46,688 nt of DNA from a virus. The stretch covers positions 1 through 46,688 of IMG/VR virus record IMGVR_UViG_3300050821_006389; one strand, written 5' to 3'. The position numbers and the translations under genes are program-made. Positions 1 through 6,100 of the stretch are shown in pieces. The stretch's first letter is position 1. The number at the start of each line of letters is the position of its first letter. The notes below the pieces were generated by a model that ran no database searches, had not been told where the DNA came from, and saw only the letters and a program-made list of their open reading frames with translations.

Positions 1-410
1 TCGGCTACGGCCACACATCGGCGGCCGGCCTGCCGCATGTCTATCCGGGGATGAAGGTTACCAAGGAGCAGGCCGATCAAATCCTGGCATCTGACCTGGC
101 GGCCGTCGAGGCGGACGTGGCTCATCACGTCAAGCCGATACTCACTCAGCATCAGTTCGATGCTCTCGTATCCTTCGATTTCAACACCGGCGCGCTCGAC
201 CGCAGCAACGTCCTGCGGGCGATCAATAGCGGCCATCCAGCGCTCGTGCCCGGCGATCTCATGGCATGGGTTCATGCCGGCGGCCGTGTGCTCAGCGGGC
301 TCGTGCGGCGCCGTCACGCAGAGGGCAAGCTGTGGGCGACGCCTGATCCTCCAACACCAGCTCCCACGATGACGGAAGCCCTTGCAATCGCACGAGGTAT
401 GAAGCCGTGA
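1..410 (+). CDS. Endolysin, GH24 lysozyme (3' part only)
   Basis: This is the C-terminal part of a muramidase that cleaves the peptidoglycan glycan backbone at lysis. The reading frame is open from base 3, where it starts with the GYGHT part of the GH24 active-site region, so the start codon and catalytic Glu lie off the window. The same protein is present intact at 46033-46548. The two copies agree except for a handful of substitutions near the middle and a tail that is 6 residues longer here. The stop overlaps the GTG start of the next gene, so the two are translationally coupled. Confidence 0.85.
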   Translation, partial: GYGHTSAAGLPHVYPGMKVTKEQADQILASDLAAVEADVAHHVKPILTQHQFDALVSFDFNTGALDRSNVLRAINSGHPALVPGDLMAWVHAGGRVLSGLVRRRHAEGKLWATPDPPTPAPTMTEALAIARGMKP

Positions 411-550
411 CCCTAGCTCGCTACGCCTGCCACGGCCTCGGCGTCGTTCAGCCGATCGACCTTGTTGCCCTGGATCTCGATCGCCAGACGCCGGACCTGC
501 CGCCGTTCCAGATCGTCGGCGGCTTCAATCCGCCGGTGCATCAGGCAGAG
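1..550 (+). repeat. Terminal direct repeat, left copy (diverged)
   Basis: Aligns with 46157-46688. Differences are scattered substitutions (roughly nine of ten bases agree by eye), mostly synonymous, plus 18 extra bases near the endolysin 3' end. It covers the end of the endolysin and the start of the hydrolase. Confidence 0.85.
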
Positions 551-946
551 ATCGAGTCGCGCATGGCGGCCGATCATGCGGCCGGCAAATCGTTCGTGTG
601 GATCGGACACAGCATGGGTGCGGCGCTTGGCTACTACCTCGCGGAGAAATTCCGCGACTGGCATTTCTCGCTGATGATCACCGTCGACCCGATGGATTGG
701 GCGAGCAATATCGACTGTCAGCCATGGCAAAGAGAACCGCCACGGCCGGGCTGGTGGAAGGCTGAAGGCAACTTCGATCGCTGGATCAACATCCGCAGCA
801 AGTGCCCGCCCGGCGCCGGCATTCTTGTCAACTCGCGACAGCAGCGTTGTGAGGATCATCTATTCGCAGATGCGGATCATATCGGCATCATCGAACGCCC
901 GGACGTGCGGGCGATCATCGACCCAGCAGTGAAGGCAGTCAAGTGA
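407..946 (+). CDS. Alpha/beta hydrolase (serine esterase/lipase-like), lysis-linked
   Basis: A 179-residue protein with a nucleophile elbow GHSMG (Ser69), a following strand ending in an acidic pair (Asp94/Asp97) and a late His (His158, or His151). This fits a Ser-Asp-His triad. No signal peptide is visible. The GTG start overlaps the endolysin stop, and the same gene order is repeated at the other window end. By analogy with the LysA-LysB pairs of mycobacteriophages, it may attack an envelope lipid or ester during lysis, but the substrate is not known. The hydrolase fold is fairly secure; the lysis role is inferred from position. Confidence 0.7.
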   Translation: MTLARYACHGLGVVQPIDLVALDLDRQTPDLPPFQIVGGFNPPVHQAEIESRMAADHAAGKSFVWIGHSMGAALGYYLAEKFRDWHFSLMITVDPMDWASNIDCQPWQREPPRPGWWKAEGNFDRWINIRSKCPPGAGILVNSRQQRCEDHLFADADHIGIIERPDVRAIIDPAVKAVK

Positions 947-1122
947 CGATTGGGTATCTCACTTTTCCCTTGGGCGATTACCAAACAAAGGACGGGGACT
1001 TTGACAGCGACAAATACATAGCCGCCGTTAACAAAGCATTGGCTGGAACATGGGAGCCAATCGCAATTCAATATGTTCGCGAAGAAGGACAGTTTGTCTA
1101 CCATGTGAAGGCAGTCAAATGA
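943..1122 (+). CDS. Small hypothetical protein (59 aa)
   Basis: The GTG start overlaps the hydrolase stop (GTGA). The protein begins VTIGYLTFPLG and looks soluble, with mixed charge and no membrane segment. Its last codons repeat the end of the preceding gene: both finish with the same near-identical 18 bases encoding VKAVK-stop, a small local duplication. I do not recognise the family. Tight overlaps on both sides support it as a real gene. Confidence 0.55.
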   Translation: MTIGYLTFPLGDYQTKDGDFDSDKYIAAVNKALAGTWEPIAIQYVREEGQFVYHVKAVK

Positions 1123-1301
1123 CGTGGGTGTGGGCCGGCTGGCTGATCTTTTTCGTGGTGCTTGATACCTATGCCGTGACTGCTGGAAAACTGACGTTCT
1201 CACACTTTGTATGGGGCATCGAAAATGAGTTCCCGCGCACAAAGTTCGTGACACCGTTTGTGCTTGGTTTCGTTGTTTGTCATTTCTGGTGGGGCAAATG
1301 A
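1119..1301 (+). CDS. Small membrane protein (60 aa)
   Basis: The ATG overlaps the previous stop by ATGA. Residues about 3-22 form a Trp/Phe-rich hydrophobic segment, and residues about 43-58 form a second one, separated by a short polar loop. Two membrane segments, small size and the position between endolysin and other membrane proteins fit a holin or antiholin-like role. This is inference only; no family is recognised. Confidence 0.55.
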   Translation: MTWVWAGWLIFFVVLDTYAVTAGKLTFSHFVWGIENEFPRTKFVTPFVLGFVVCHFWWGK

Positions 1302-1310
1302 GGTAGGACA

Positions 1311-1517
1311 ATGCTCGATAAAATACTGATGAGCTGGAAAACGTCACTCGCTGGCATAGCTGCCATTGTGACGGCTCTTGGTGACATGCTGACGCAGATC
1401 GCCAGTGGCAATGTCGGCGCCGGCAACATCGAGAAAGACTTTCTCGCGATTGTCGTCGGCATCGGGTTCCTCGCTGCCAAGGACAATAACGTCACTGGCG
1501 GCACCAAACAGCAATAG
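1311..1517 (+). CDS. Putative holin-like membrane protein (68 aa)
   Basis: The protein has an N-terminal amphipathic stretch with SWKTSLAG, then a hydrophobic helix (about residues 13-28), a polar loop, a second hydrophobic helix (about 44-56), and ends AAKDNNVTGG. This layout and ending resemble a small protein family that sits next to endolysins in Rhizobiales phages and is often labelled holin. It is a good candidate for the membrane pore that releases or times the endolysin. Function is from memory of the family and from position. Confidence 0.6.
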   Translation: MLDKILMSWKTSLAGIAAIVTALGDMLTQIASGNVGAGNIEKDFLAIVVGIGFLAAKDNNVTGGTKQQ

Positions 1518-1526
1518 GAGAAAGAC

Positions 1527-1835
1527 ATGGGACTGAATCTATCGGGAGTGTTTGGCGACATCGGCAACCTGGCCGGCAGCGTGTCTGGCCAGGACGTGCT
1601 GAACAGCATTCTAGCCGGCGCGGCCGGTACGGTCGTGATCTCCGGCTTAAAGTCCGGCGAGGGGCAGGATGCTATCGATCCGCTGCACATCTTCCATAAG
1701 CCGGCTACGCCGACCTCGCCGGCAGCGAGCGGTGTCGTGCAGGGTCAGGTCATGACCATGACCAAGTTTCTCACCCTCACGCCAGATCAGCAAAAGATGA
1801 TCCAAGCGATGGGCTACACCATCGTTCCCGGCTGA
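1527..1835 (+). CDS. Hypothetical protein in lysis cluster (102 aa)
   Basis: The start is preceded by AGGAGAAAGAC, a good ribosome-binding site. The N-terminal half is Gly/Ala/Ser-rich and weakly hydrophobic (residues about 27-42), and the C-terminal half is Pro/Thr-rich then basic-polar. No domain is recognised. The stop overlaps the next ATG (TGATG), implying coupled translation. Confidence 0.55.
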   Translation: MGLNLSGVFGDIGNLAGSVSGQDVLNSILAGAAGTVVISGLKSGEGQDAIDPLHIFHKPATPTSPAASGVVQGQVMTMTKFLTLTPDQQKMIQAMGYTIVPG

Positions 1836-2128
1836 TGGGCGTTATCATTGGAGTTATCGCGGCTTTGGCGGCGGGGCACAGCCTCGCCGCTATTGTTGCT
1901 GCGTTCGGCATCAGCCAGTGGCTGGCTGTCGGCGAACTCGCGGCCACCGGCATCGGTGCCGAGGCCAAGCTGGCGCGTCTGATCCTCAAGCATCATCCAA
2001 CCAGCGGTCACGGTCTCCAACGCCACCGCAGAGCGGGTGAAAGTCCCGCTGCCATCATATATTACGGGGTATGCTTCCAAGGCGCTCCGTCGGGCCAGGC
2101 TGCCCGCATTTGCGAAGTGCGGCAATGA
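1835..2128 (+). CDS. Membrane-associated hypothetical protein (97 aa)
   Basis: Residues 1-45 are strongly hydrophobic (two short Ala/Ile/Val-rich helices around 2-13 and 18-32). The rest is basic and polar. The gene starts inside the previous stop. The C-terminal third is low-complexity in character, so the true end could reflect a frameshift, but the reading frame is intact. No family assignment. Confidence 0.45.
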   Translation: MGVIIGVIAALAAGHSLAAIVAAFGISQWLAVGELAATGIGAEAKLARLILKHHPTSGHGLQRHRRAGESPAAIIYYGVCFQGAPSGQAARICEVRQ

Positions 2129-2129
2129 A

Positions 2130-2450
2130 ATGGATGCTACCGCGTGGATACAACTCGGCGTTTTCGTCGTTGGACTGCTCGGGGTAACCCTGACGGTTAT
2201 CAAGCTGGTTGGCGGCAAGACAGACGCCGGGTTTGCCAAGACGGATTATCAATTCGGCAAGATTGATCTGAAATTTGATGAAGTGGGAAGGCACATTGAC
2301 GAGAAGGTCGGACAAGTAACGGCTCAACTCGATCGCCTCAGAGATCTGAGCACCGACCGGCACATCGCCAATATCGAGAGGCTGGCCAGGCTGGAGGGAC
2401 AAATAACCGCGCTCCCGCAGCGGGCCGATCCAAGCACCGATAAAACCTAG
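2130..2450 (+). CDS. Membrane-anchored coiled-coil protein, spanin-like
   Basis: 106 residues: one N-terminal membrane segment (about 6-27), then a long charged, helix-forming region with regular hydrophobic spacing (about 45-95). This start follows the previous stop by one base. One N-terminal anchor with a long periplasmic coiled coil at the end of a lysis operon is the shape of an inner-membrane spanin. No outer-membrane lipoprotein partner with a lipobox was found. Topology is seen; the spanin role is inference. Confidence 0.5.
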   Translation: MDATAWIQLGVFVVGLLGVTLTVIKLVGGKTDAGFAKTDYQFGKIDLKFDEVGRHIDEKVGQVTAQLDRLRDLSTDRHIANIERLARLEGQITALPQRADPSTDKT

Positions 2451-2458
2451 TCCTGCGG

Positions 2459-2492
2459 ATAACATTGCACATAACATTACACATAACATTGC
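2459..2492. repeat. Three tandem 12-bp AT-rich repeats
   Basis: The unit ATAACATT(G/A)CAC occurs two full times plus a third partial copy (2459-2470, 2471-2482, 2483-2494 with the last bases changed). It lies in the 214-bp gap where the plus-strand lysis operon and the minus-strand early operon converge. A related AACACATAACA stands at 2641-2651. The gap shows no gene and no clear hairpin-plus-T terminator. The repeats could be a protein-binding array or a replication-related iteron. Confidence 0.6.
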
Positions 2493-2664
2493 GGCAAATA
2501 CGGCTTTGTTAAACTACTGATATTGCATAGCTTTCATCGTCCGATCAACGCCGCCGTATAGACTATCGCTCAACGAACATTCACCGCAAAAGCTAGCATA
2601 TTCATTGATATTGCCTCGTCTACTTGGCTTTCCGAAGACGGAACACATAACAGACCGTACAACA

Positions 2665-2835
2665 TCACGCCGCCAGCACCTTCCGCGCATAGCCGAGCGG
2701 ATCGTCCTCACGCACGAGGCGGTCACGCTCAGCCTCAAGCCGCCGCAGCGTTGGCATCAATTGCGGTAGATCGTGCCGGACCATTGCGGCTGCTGTGATC
2801 TTGATGGCGCGCTCGATGCGCTCGATGCCGCTCAT
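2665..2835 (-). CDS. Small hypothetical protein, distal early operon (56 aa)
   Basis: Begins MSGIERIERAIKI and ends YARKVLAA. It is a highly charged, predicted helical protein. The compositional coherence and clean stop downstream of another small gene in the same direction support it. It would be the last gene of the minus-strand early transcript. No family recognised. Confidence 0.5.
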   Translation of the reverse strand: MSGIERIERAIKITAAAMVRHDLPQLMPTLRRLEAERDRLVREDDPLGYARKVLAA

Positions 2836-2865
2836 GCCGGATTTGCTGGTTTATCTGCCCGCGAC

Positions 2866-3018
2866 TTAGCGCTGAGCATTATCCTCGGCCCGGCGCCCGG
2901 ATACGAGAGCGTACAAGGTCCGCCACATCTTGGCGGTCTCCTCCAAACCATGCCGTTCCGCGATGCGCATGTTCTCAGCAATGATCGCAAGCTCGCGCGC
3001 TTTTTGTTCCTCGGTCAT
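2866..3018 (-). CDS. Small helical protein (50 aa)
   Basis: Begins MTEEQKARELAI and is rich in Glu, Arg and Ala, so probably an all-helical protein. It starts 13 bases after the stop of the SSB-like gene, with GGTGAG as a possible ribosome-binding site, so it is co-transcribed. Coupling to the SSB-like gene suggests an accessory DNA-metabolism role, but no function is recognised. Confidence 0.5.
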   Translation of the reverse strand: MTEEQKARELAIIAENMRIAERHGLEETAKMWRTLYALVSGRRAEDNAQR

Positions 3019-3031
3019 GGCTCACCATGAA

Positions 3032-3460
3032 TCAAAATGGAATGTCGTCCTCGAACGGCGGATCGACTTCGCTATGCTGTTGCGGTGCCGGTGCCGGTGC
3101 CAGTGCCGCAGCGGGCTTTGGCCTCGCTGCCGGTTTCGCTGTCTTGCGGGGCTCACGCAATCTAATAGCGTCTACCATCTTGCCGCCGAACGACACCCTG
3201 TCTTTGAAAAGAACGACTTTGTGTTCCAGCCATTCGTCGGTTTCAAAACCCAGGTAGTCCTCAAGGGCAACTCTGTTTGTAACGTTAAGAACCAAGCCCC
3301 GGTCATCTTCAGTAAAATACAGCACCCATTTATTTTCTGTTTTGCCTGTTTGCTGATTTTGAATCTGCTCCTCCCGCAGATCGGCGATGGTCCACATTTG
3401 TGCTTGCTCGAAATCGGAAGCCTTTAGAAATTTACCGGGGTGCATTGTTCGCGAATCCAT
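3032..3460 (-). CDS. SSB-like phage protein with DDIPF tail
   Basis: 142 residues. The first ~100 residues are beta-rich with motifs such as KFLKASD, VLYFTEDDRGLVLN and VDAIRLR. They match a common phage protein of replication regions that I recall without an assigned function. A Pro/Ala-rich linker (about 105-130) leads to an acidic tip ending DDIPF. That tip is the SSB C-terminal peptide through which bacterial SSB recruits repair and replication partners. The N-terminal half is not an obvious canonical SSB OB fold. The likely role is binding DNA or recruiting host SSB partners in early infection. Confidence 0.65.
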   Translation of the reverse strand: MDSRTMHPGKFLKASDFEQAQMWTIADLREEQIQNQQTGKTENKWVLYFTEDDRGLVLNVTNRVALEDYLGFETDEWLEHKVVLFKDRVSFGGKMVDAIRLREPRKTAKPAARPKPAAALAPAPAPQQHSEVDPPFEDDIPF

Positions 3461-3461
3461 A

Positions 3462-3659
3462 TTACTCTCCTATTGTTGACCAGCCCTGTTCTCGTTCCTC
3501 GTCCCAGTCTTTCTGGAACTCCCAACACTGTATCCACTCGTCCACTATGCACTCGGCCTCGGCGGCCGGATAACGCATTTCCATGAGCCGCACGATTGCA
3601 TCGGGGCGGCTGATCAGTTTGTCGCGCAAGTCCTCATAAACGCGCTGCTCGTGGCTCAC
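3462..3659 (-). CDS. Small acidic hypothetical protein (65 aa)
   Basis: Starts MSHEQRVYEDLRDKL and is rich in Glu, Asp and Trp near its C-terminus. It stops one base before the start of the SSB-like gene, so the two form one transcription unit. Predicted helical and soluble. No family recognised. Confidence 0.55.
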   Translation of the reverse strand: MSHEQRVYEDLRDKLISRPDAIVRLMEMRYPAAEAECIVDEWIQCWEFQKDWDEEREQGWSTIGE

Positions 3660-3728
3660 GAAAGCCTCCCCATGCCAAGAAGCTCATGTTAAATAGGAGC
3701 CAAATGCACAGGCCGTGCTGCCACCAGG

Positions 3729-3953
3729 TCATTCGACTACCTCAATCCAGACAAGCGGCTGCGGCTTGGCCCATATTTGATGGTCGAGTTTGACGGTGAC
3801 CGGCCCATCCTGACTGCGGCTGCCGCCGAGGATCGTGCCGCCGAAGGGTCCCGGCGCGCGCAGATGGCAAATAGCATAGCGTTTCGTTGTGCGGATGCGC
3901 TGGCCGATCTTGAGGCCGTCTGGCAGCGGGATTGTTTCAATGCACTTGTTCAT
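3729..3953 (-). CDS. Small hypothetical protein (74 aa)
   Basis: I start it at MNKCIETIPLP, because upstream codons run into the neighbouring gene. It contains LPDGLKIGQRIRTTKRYAICH and ends WIEVVE, a compact beta-rich sequence. No domain recognised. It belongs to the minus-strand early operon. Confidence 0.5.
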   Translation of the reverse strand: MNKCIETIPLPDGLKIGQRIRTTKRYAICHLRAPGPFGGTILGGSRSQDGPVTVKLDHQIWAKPQPLVWIEVVE

Positions 3954-3963
3954 GTGTGCTTGC

Positions 3964-4056
3964 TCATAGGTGCGTCGGCCTCGCACTGAGAATGACCCAA
4001 ATACAAAACACAATCGCCGCTGCAAACACGATCTCGCCGATGATGATGCTAGCCAT
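3964..4056 (-). CDS. Single-span membrane mini-protein (30 aa)
   Basis: Begins MASIIIGEIVFAAAIVF and consists almost wholly of one membrane helix with a short basic tail. Its start overlaps the end of the upstream gene by 8 bases. Such peptides in early phage operons can act on host membrane functions or superinfection; here nothing more can be said. Confidence 0.45.
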   Translation of the reverse strand: MASIIIGEIVFAAAIVFCIWVILSARPTHL

Positions 4057-4237
4057 GTTTGGCCTCGTGAAAGGCTTTGAAAGCCTTTTGCAGATTACCC
4101 ACCAGCTTCGTCCACGCCTTGACCTGCCCGATGTCGCCTTTGTTGCTGTACCGCTCCAAAACATAGAGCGAGTTTTCCGTGATTGCTTGCAGGTCGCTCA
4201 GCGGCAAGATCAGCACGACCATCGGGTTGTTGCTCAT
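4049..4237 (-). CDS. Small helical hypothetical protein (62 aa)
   Basis: Begins MSNNPMVVLILPLSDLQ and ends FKAFHEAKHG. The sequence has heptad-like hydrophobic spacing and a basic C-terminus. It lies 7 bases downstream of the DnaA-domain gene and overlaps the membrane mini-protein, so it is part of the early left operon. No family recognised. Confidence 0.5.
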   Translation of the reverse strand: MSNNPMVVLILPLSDLQAITENSLYVLERYSNKGDIGQVKAWTKLVGNLQKAFKAFHEAKHG

Positions 4238-4244
4238 GACTTCC

Positions 4245-4787
4245 TCACCGCTTCATGACAATTGGCGGCCATAGCTCAACAGCGAGCTCAGCCCATTCGG
4301 CGATATGGTTTTTGGTGGTCAGTCTGGCTTCAAGCTGTTCGCGCAGCCGTGAGAGCTTTTTCAGAGCACACAGGACTGTCGTGTGGTCGCGCCCACCATG
4401 CCAGTAGCCGATCTGTGGCATACTGCTCTTGAGCAAAATTCTGCACAGCAGCATCGAGACGGAGCGGGCCTGCACATGAGCGGCGGTGCGCCCAGAACGG
4501 CTCATTACGTCGACCGGGAGACCGTAGGCGTCCGCAACGGCCTGTCGAACGAGGCGGTGACACAGTGGCCATCTGATCGTTGGCTCGGGCTGTGCGGGAG
4601 GCGTTGGTGCCGGCAGTGCAGCAATTAGCTGTTCAGTGCGGGCAATGACCTTTGCTCGCCTCTCCGGCGGCAATTCTGCGATGACCTGGCCGAGGGTTCT
4701 TCCGCGCCGGCGGCGCGCTGCTGCTTCTCGGGCTACGCGCCAGACATCGGCGGCGGTGTGACACTCGGCAACTGGAACTAATGGCAC
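4245..4787 (-). CDS. DnaA domain IV DNA-binding protein (no AAA+ domain)
   Basis: 180 residues. Residues about 107-148 carry the DnaA domain IV signature (RSVSMLL..., PQIG, GGRDHTTV at 131-138, then ALKKL). This is the helix-turn-helix that reads DnaA boxes in bacterial DnaA. The ATPase domain of DnaA is absent; the N-terminal half is a basic Arg/Ala-rich region and a Pro-rich linker. The GTG start at 4787 has GGAGG 5 bases upstream, better than the TTG at 4799. As first gene of the early left operon under a repressor-controlled promoter, it may bind the phage origin, compete with host DnaA, or regulate transcription. Confidence 0.8.
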   Translation of the reverse strand: MPLVPVAECHTAADVWRVAREAAARRRRGRTLGQVIAELPPERRAKVIARTEQLIAALPAPTPPAQPEPTIRWPLCHRLVRQAVADAYGLPVDVMSRSGRTAAHVQARSVSMLLCRILLKSSMPQIGYWHGGRDHTTVLCALKKLSRLREQLEARLTTKNHIAEWAELAVELWPPIVMKR

Positions 4788-4813
4788 TGATCCCTCCAAC
4801 GCTGCGGAGAGGA

Positions 4814-4866
4814 TCAGTACGCCTGCGGTACTAGCCAGTCAAGTGGAATGTTACGTGCGGCGTACT
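4814..4866 (-). promoter_or_regulatory. Early left promoter with two repressor operators
   Basis: On the minus strand, TTGACT (4842-4837) and TACTGA (4819-4814) are separated by 17 bases, a good sigma70-type promoter for the DnaA-domain gene. A 17-bp operator AGTACGCCTGCGGTACT fills 4816-4832 between and over these boxes. A second (minus strand AGTACGCCGCACGTAAC) lies at 4850-4866, just upstream of the -35 box. Both match operators in the switch region at 5127-5176. Confidence 0.75.
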
Positions 4867-5092
4867 ATTTTTTGGGCGGGTCTCGATCGATCAAATCGGC
4901 GCGGGATACATTGTAAGCTCGGGAAATGAGATCAAGATTTGAAAGCTTGAGGTCGATTACACCGGTTTCCCATCTGCTGAGCGTCGGCTTGGGCACCCCA
5001 ACCAACTTTGCAGCCTCGATCGGCTTCAATCCCAAATGCACGCGCCATGCCCTTAAGCGATGGTAGCTGATCGGTTTTTTGCGTTTCGCCAT
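4865..5092 (-). CDS. CI-like repressor, short XRE/HTH protein (75 aa)
   Basis: Residues about 11-60 form a Cro/CI-type helix-turn-helix (RLRAWRVHLGLKPIEAAKLV, then PKPTLSRWETG). It lacks the C-terminal peptidase/dimerisation domain of lambda CI, so SOS-type self-cleavage is not expected. I start it at MAKRKK (5092): the upstream open frame to 5188 is filled with operators. A -10 box (CATAAT) ends 6 bases before this ATG, implying a leaderless mRNA as for lambda cI. It faces a Cro-like gene and probably represses both early promoters. Confidence 0.75.
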   Translation of the reverse strand: MAKRKKPISYHRLRAWRVHLGLKPIEAAKLVGVPKPTLSRWETGVIDLKLSNLDLISRAYNVSRADLIDRDPPKK

Positions 5093-5186
5093 GTACGTAT
5101 TATGCACACAATGCTTCACGGCGTCTAATACGCGCGGTGTACTGCGCTCTTGACTATTCAGTACGTGGCGCGTAACAGTCGCGTTC
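5092..5186. promoter_or_regulatory. Divergent switch region with operators and two promoters
   Basis: Rightward promoter: TTGACT (5150-5155), 17 bases, TAACAG (5173-5178). The Cro-like ATG follows 8 bases later. Leftward promoter: TTAGAC (5128-5123), 18 bases, CATAAT (5104-5099). The repressor ATG follows 6 bases later. Operators: AGTACGTGGCGCGTAAC at 5160-5176, inside the rightward promoter; AATACGCGCGGTGTACT at 5127-5143, over the leftward -35; and a weaker TGTACGTATTATGCACA at 5092-5108, over the leftward -10. Shared half-sites are AGTAC or AATAC, with GTACT or GTAAC. Confidence 0.75.
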
Positions 5187-5417
5187 ATGCAGCTATCAGC
5201 TTACATGGCCCGGAAGGGCCTGATCGACGCCGACGTTGCAAAAGCAATCGGCGTTTCCCGCGCAACAATCAGCCGTTACCGGCGCCATAAGCTTTCGCCA
5301 AGCTGGCGGCAGGCAAAGCGCCTTCACGATTGGACCAAGGGCGCCGTCACTCCGAACGACTGGATTCAGGAGACAAAGCGCAACGGCAAGTCCTTTAGCG
5401 GAAGGTCGAGGGCCTGA
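5187..5417 (+). CDS. Cro-like HTH regulator (76 aa)
   Basis: Begins MQLSAYMARKGLIDADVAKAI. A helix-turn-helix spans about residues 13-35 (DADVAKAIGVSRATISRYRRH), as in YdaS/Cro-type phage regulators. There is no ribosome-binding site, and the start lies about where transcription should begin, so the mRNA looks leaderless. Its role is probably to shut off the repressor and commit to lytic growth. The 3' end overlaps the convergent gene at 5366. Confidence 0.75.
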   Translation: MQLSAYMARKGLIDADVAKAIGVSRATISRYRRHKLSPSWRQAKRLHDWTKGAVTPNDWIQETKRNGKSFSGRSRA

Positions 5418-5647
5418 TGCACGAGTTTGTGCGCAGCAGTCAGAGCTTCCAGCGGCATGACCGCCCGCATCACAACGACGCGCTCCGCTTGGCCGACAAT
5501 GCCGGTCTGATTGACATACAGGTGCAGCCGCACACAGCCGCCACCGATGTGCTCGATAGCGGCCATGCCCGAACAGAACACGTCTGGCACCGGCATGGGT
5601 TCCGTCAGCGGTGCCGCAAGCTGGCCCGTCAAAGCTTCGATTTTCAT
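5366..5647 (-). CDS. Hypothetical protein with own regulated promoter (93 aa)
   Basis: Starts MKIEALTGQLAAPL, preceded by GAGGG at proper spacing. It has a beta-rich core (FCSGMAAIEHIGGGCVRLHLYV) then an alpha helix and a basic tail. I recall similar proteins in Bradyrhizobium phages but no function. It is a single gene converging on the Cro-like gene, with a good promoter at 5714-5742 whose -10 box lies in a perfect palindrome, so it is controlled apart from the early operons. Confidence 0.6.
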   Translation of the reverse strand: MKIEALTGQLAAPLTEPMPVPDVFCSGMAAIEHIGGGCVRLHLYVNQTGIVGQAERVVVMRAVMPLEALTAAHKLVHQALDLPLKDLPLRFVS

Positions 5648-5706
5648 GGATGCCCTCACGCGATGGGAACAGGGCAACACTACGACAATACCGTGACGAG
5701 ATCGCA

Positions 5707-5761
5707 CTGTGATTTATCACAGCAGCCGGTCCATTTTTGCAACGGGGTGCTCCATTTTGCA
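5707..5761 (-). promoter_or_regulatory. Promoter with perfect 7-bp palindrome and paired direct repeats
   Basis: Minus strand: TTGCAA (5742-5737), 17 bases, TGATAA (5719-5714), directing the gene at 5366-5647. The palindrome CTGTGAT-TT-ATCACAG (5707-5722) covers the -10 box. Two copies of CCATTTT(T)GCA at 5731-5741 and 5752-5761 are 21 bp apart, two helical turns, around the -35 box. The palindrome resembles CRP/FNR sites but its spacing fits neither exactly; the binding protein is unknown. Confidence 0.6.
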
Positions 5762-5850
5762 GTTCCAAGGGTGACGACGCTCCCGGCGGGGGTGTCGGGG
5801 GGGATGCCGGGAGCGCCGATGACGACGCCCCGGAATGTCGGGGGTGTGTC

Positions 5851-6072
5851 ATGCGTTCAGCAAACCAGCCGTTGCCGCGGCCGGCAAGCAATTCCGCGGA
5901 ACAATCCAGCCGTTTCGGAACAGTTGTTCGGGCGCTGTGGCCGACCAAGCCGGCGCTCAATCTGGCGCAGCGCGTCGGCTGTAGCGAGCGTGGTGCGCAA
6001 TACCTGATCGACGGCGAACGGCGGCCATCGGCGAAAGCTCTGGCTGTGATCGTCGCTGAGCTAGTCACGTAG
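5851..6072 (+). CDS. HTH transcription regulator, CII-like position (73 aa)
   Basis: Starts MRSANQPLPRP, after a GGGGGTG ribosome-binding site. Residues about 28-70 contain a helix-turn-helix (LNLAQRVGCSERGAQYLIDG, then PSAKALAVIVAEL) of a type seen in small regulators of alphaproteobacterial phages. It is the first gene of the plus-strand replication operon. It could be a CII-like activator or a second repressor. Confidence 0.6.
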   Translation: MRSANQPLPRPASNSAEQSSRFGTVVRALWPTKPALNLAQRVGCSERGAQYLIDGERRPSAKALAVIVAELVT

Positions 6073-6100
6073 GGGCCAGACGGCCCCGCAGAGGGGCCGA

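Noticed and set aside
2514-2738. Minus-strand frame of 74 codons upstream of the lysis/early junction
   Set aside because: Overlaps the better-supported small gene at 2665-2835 in another frame and has a Cys/Arg-rich, incoherent sequence.
5707-5722. Palindrome taken as a CRP or FNR box
   Set aside because: CRP sites need six bases between TGTGA and TCACA (here four) and FNR sites need TTGAT/ATCAA; neither consensus is met, so only an unknown operator is claimed.
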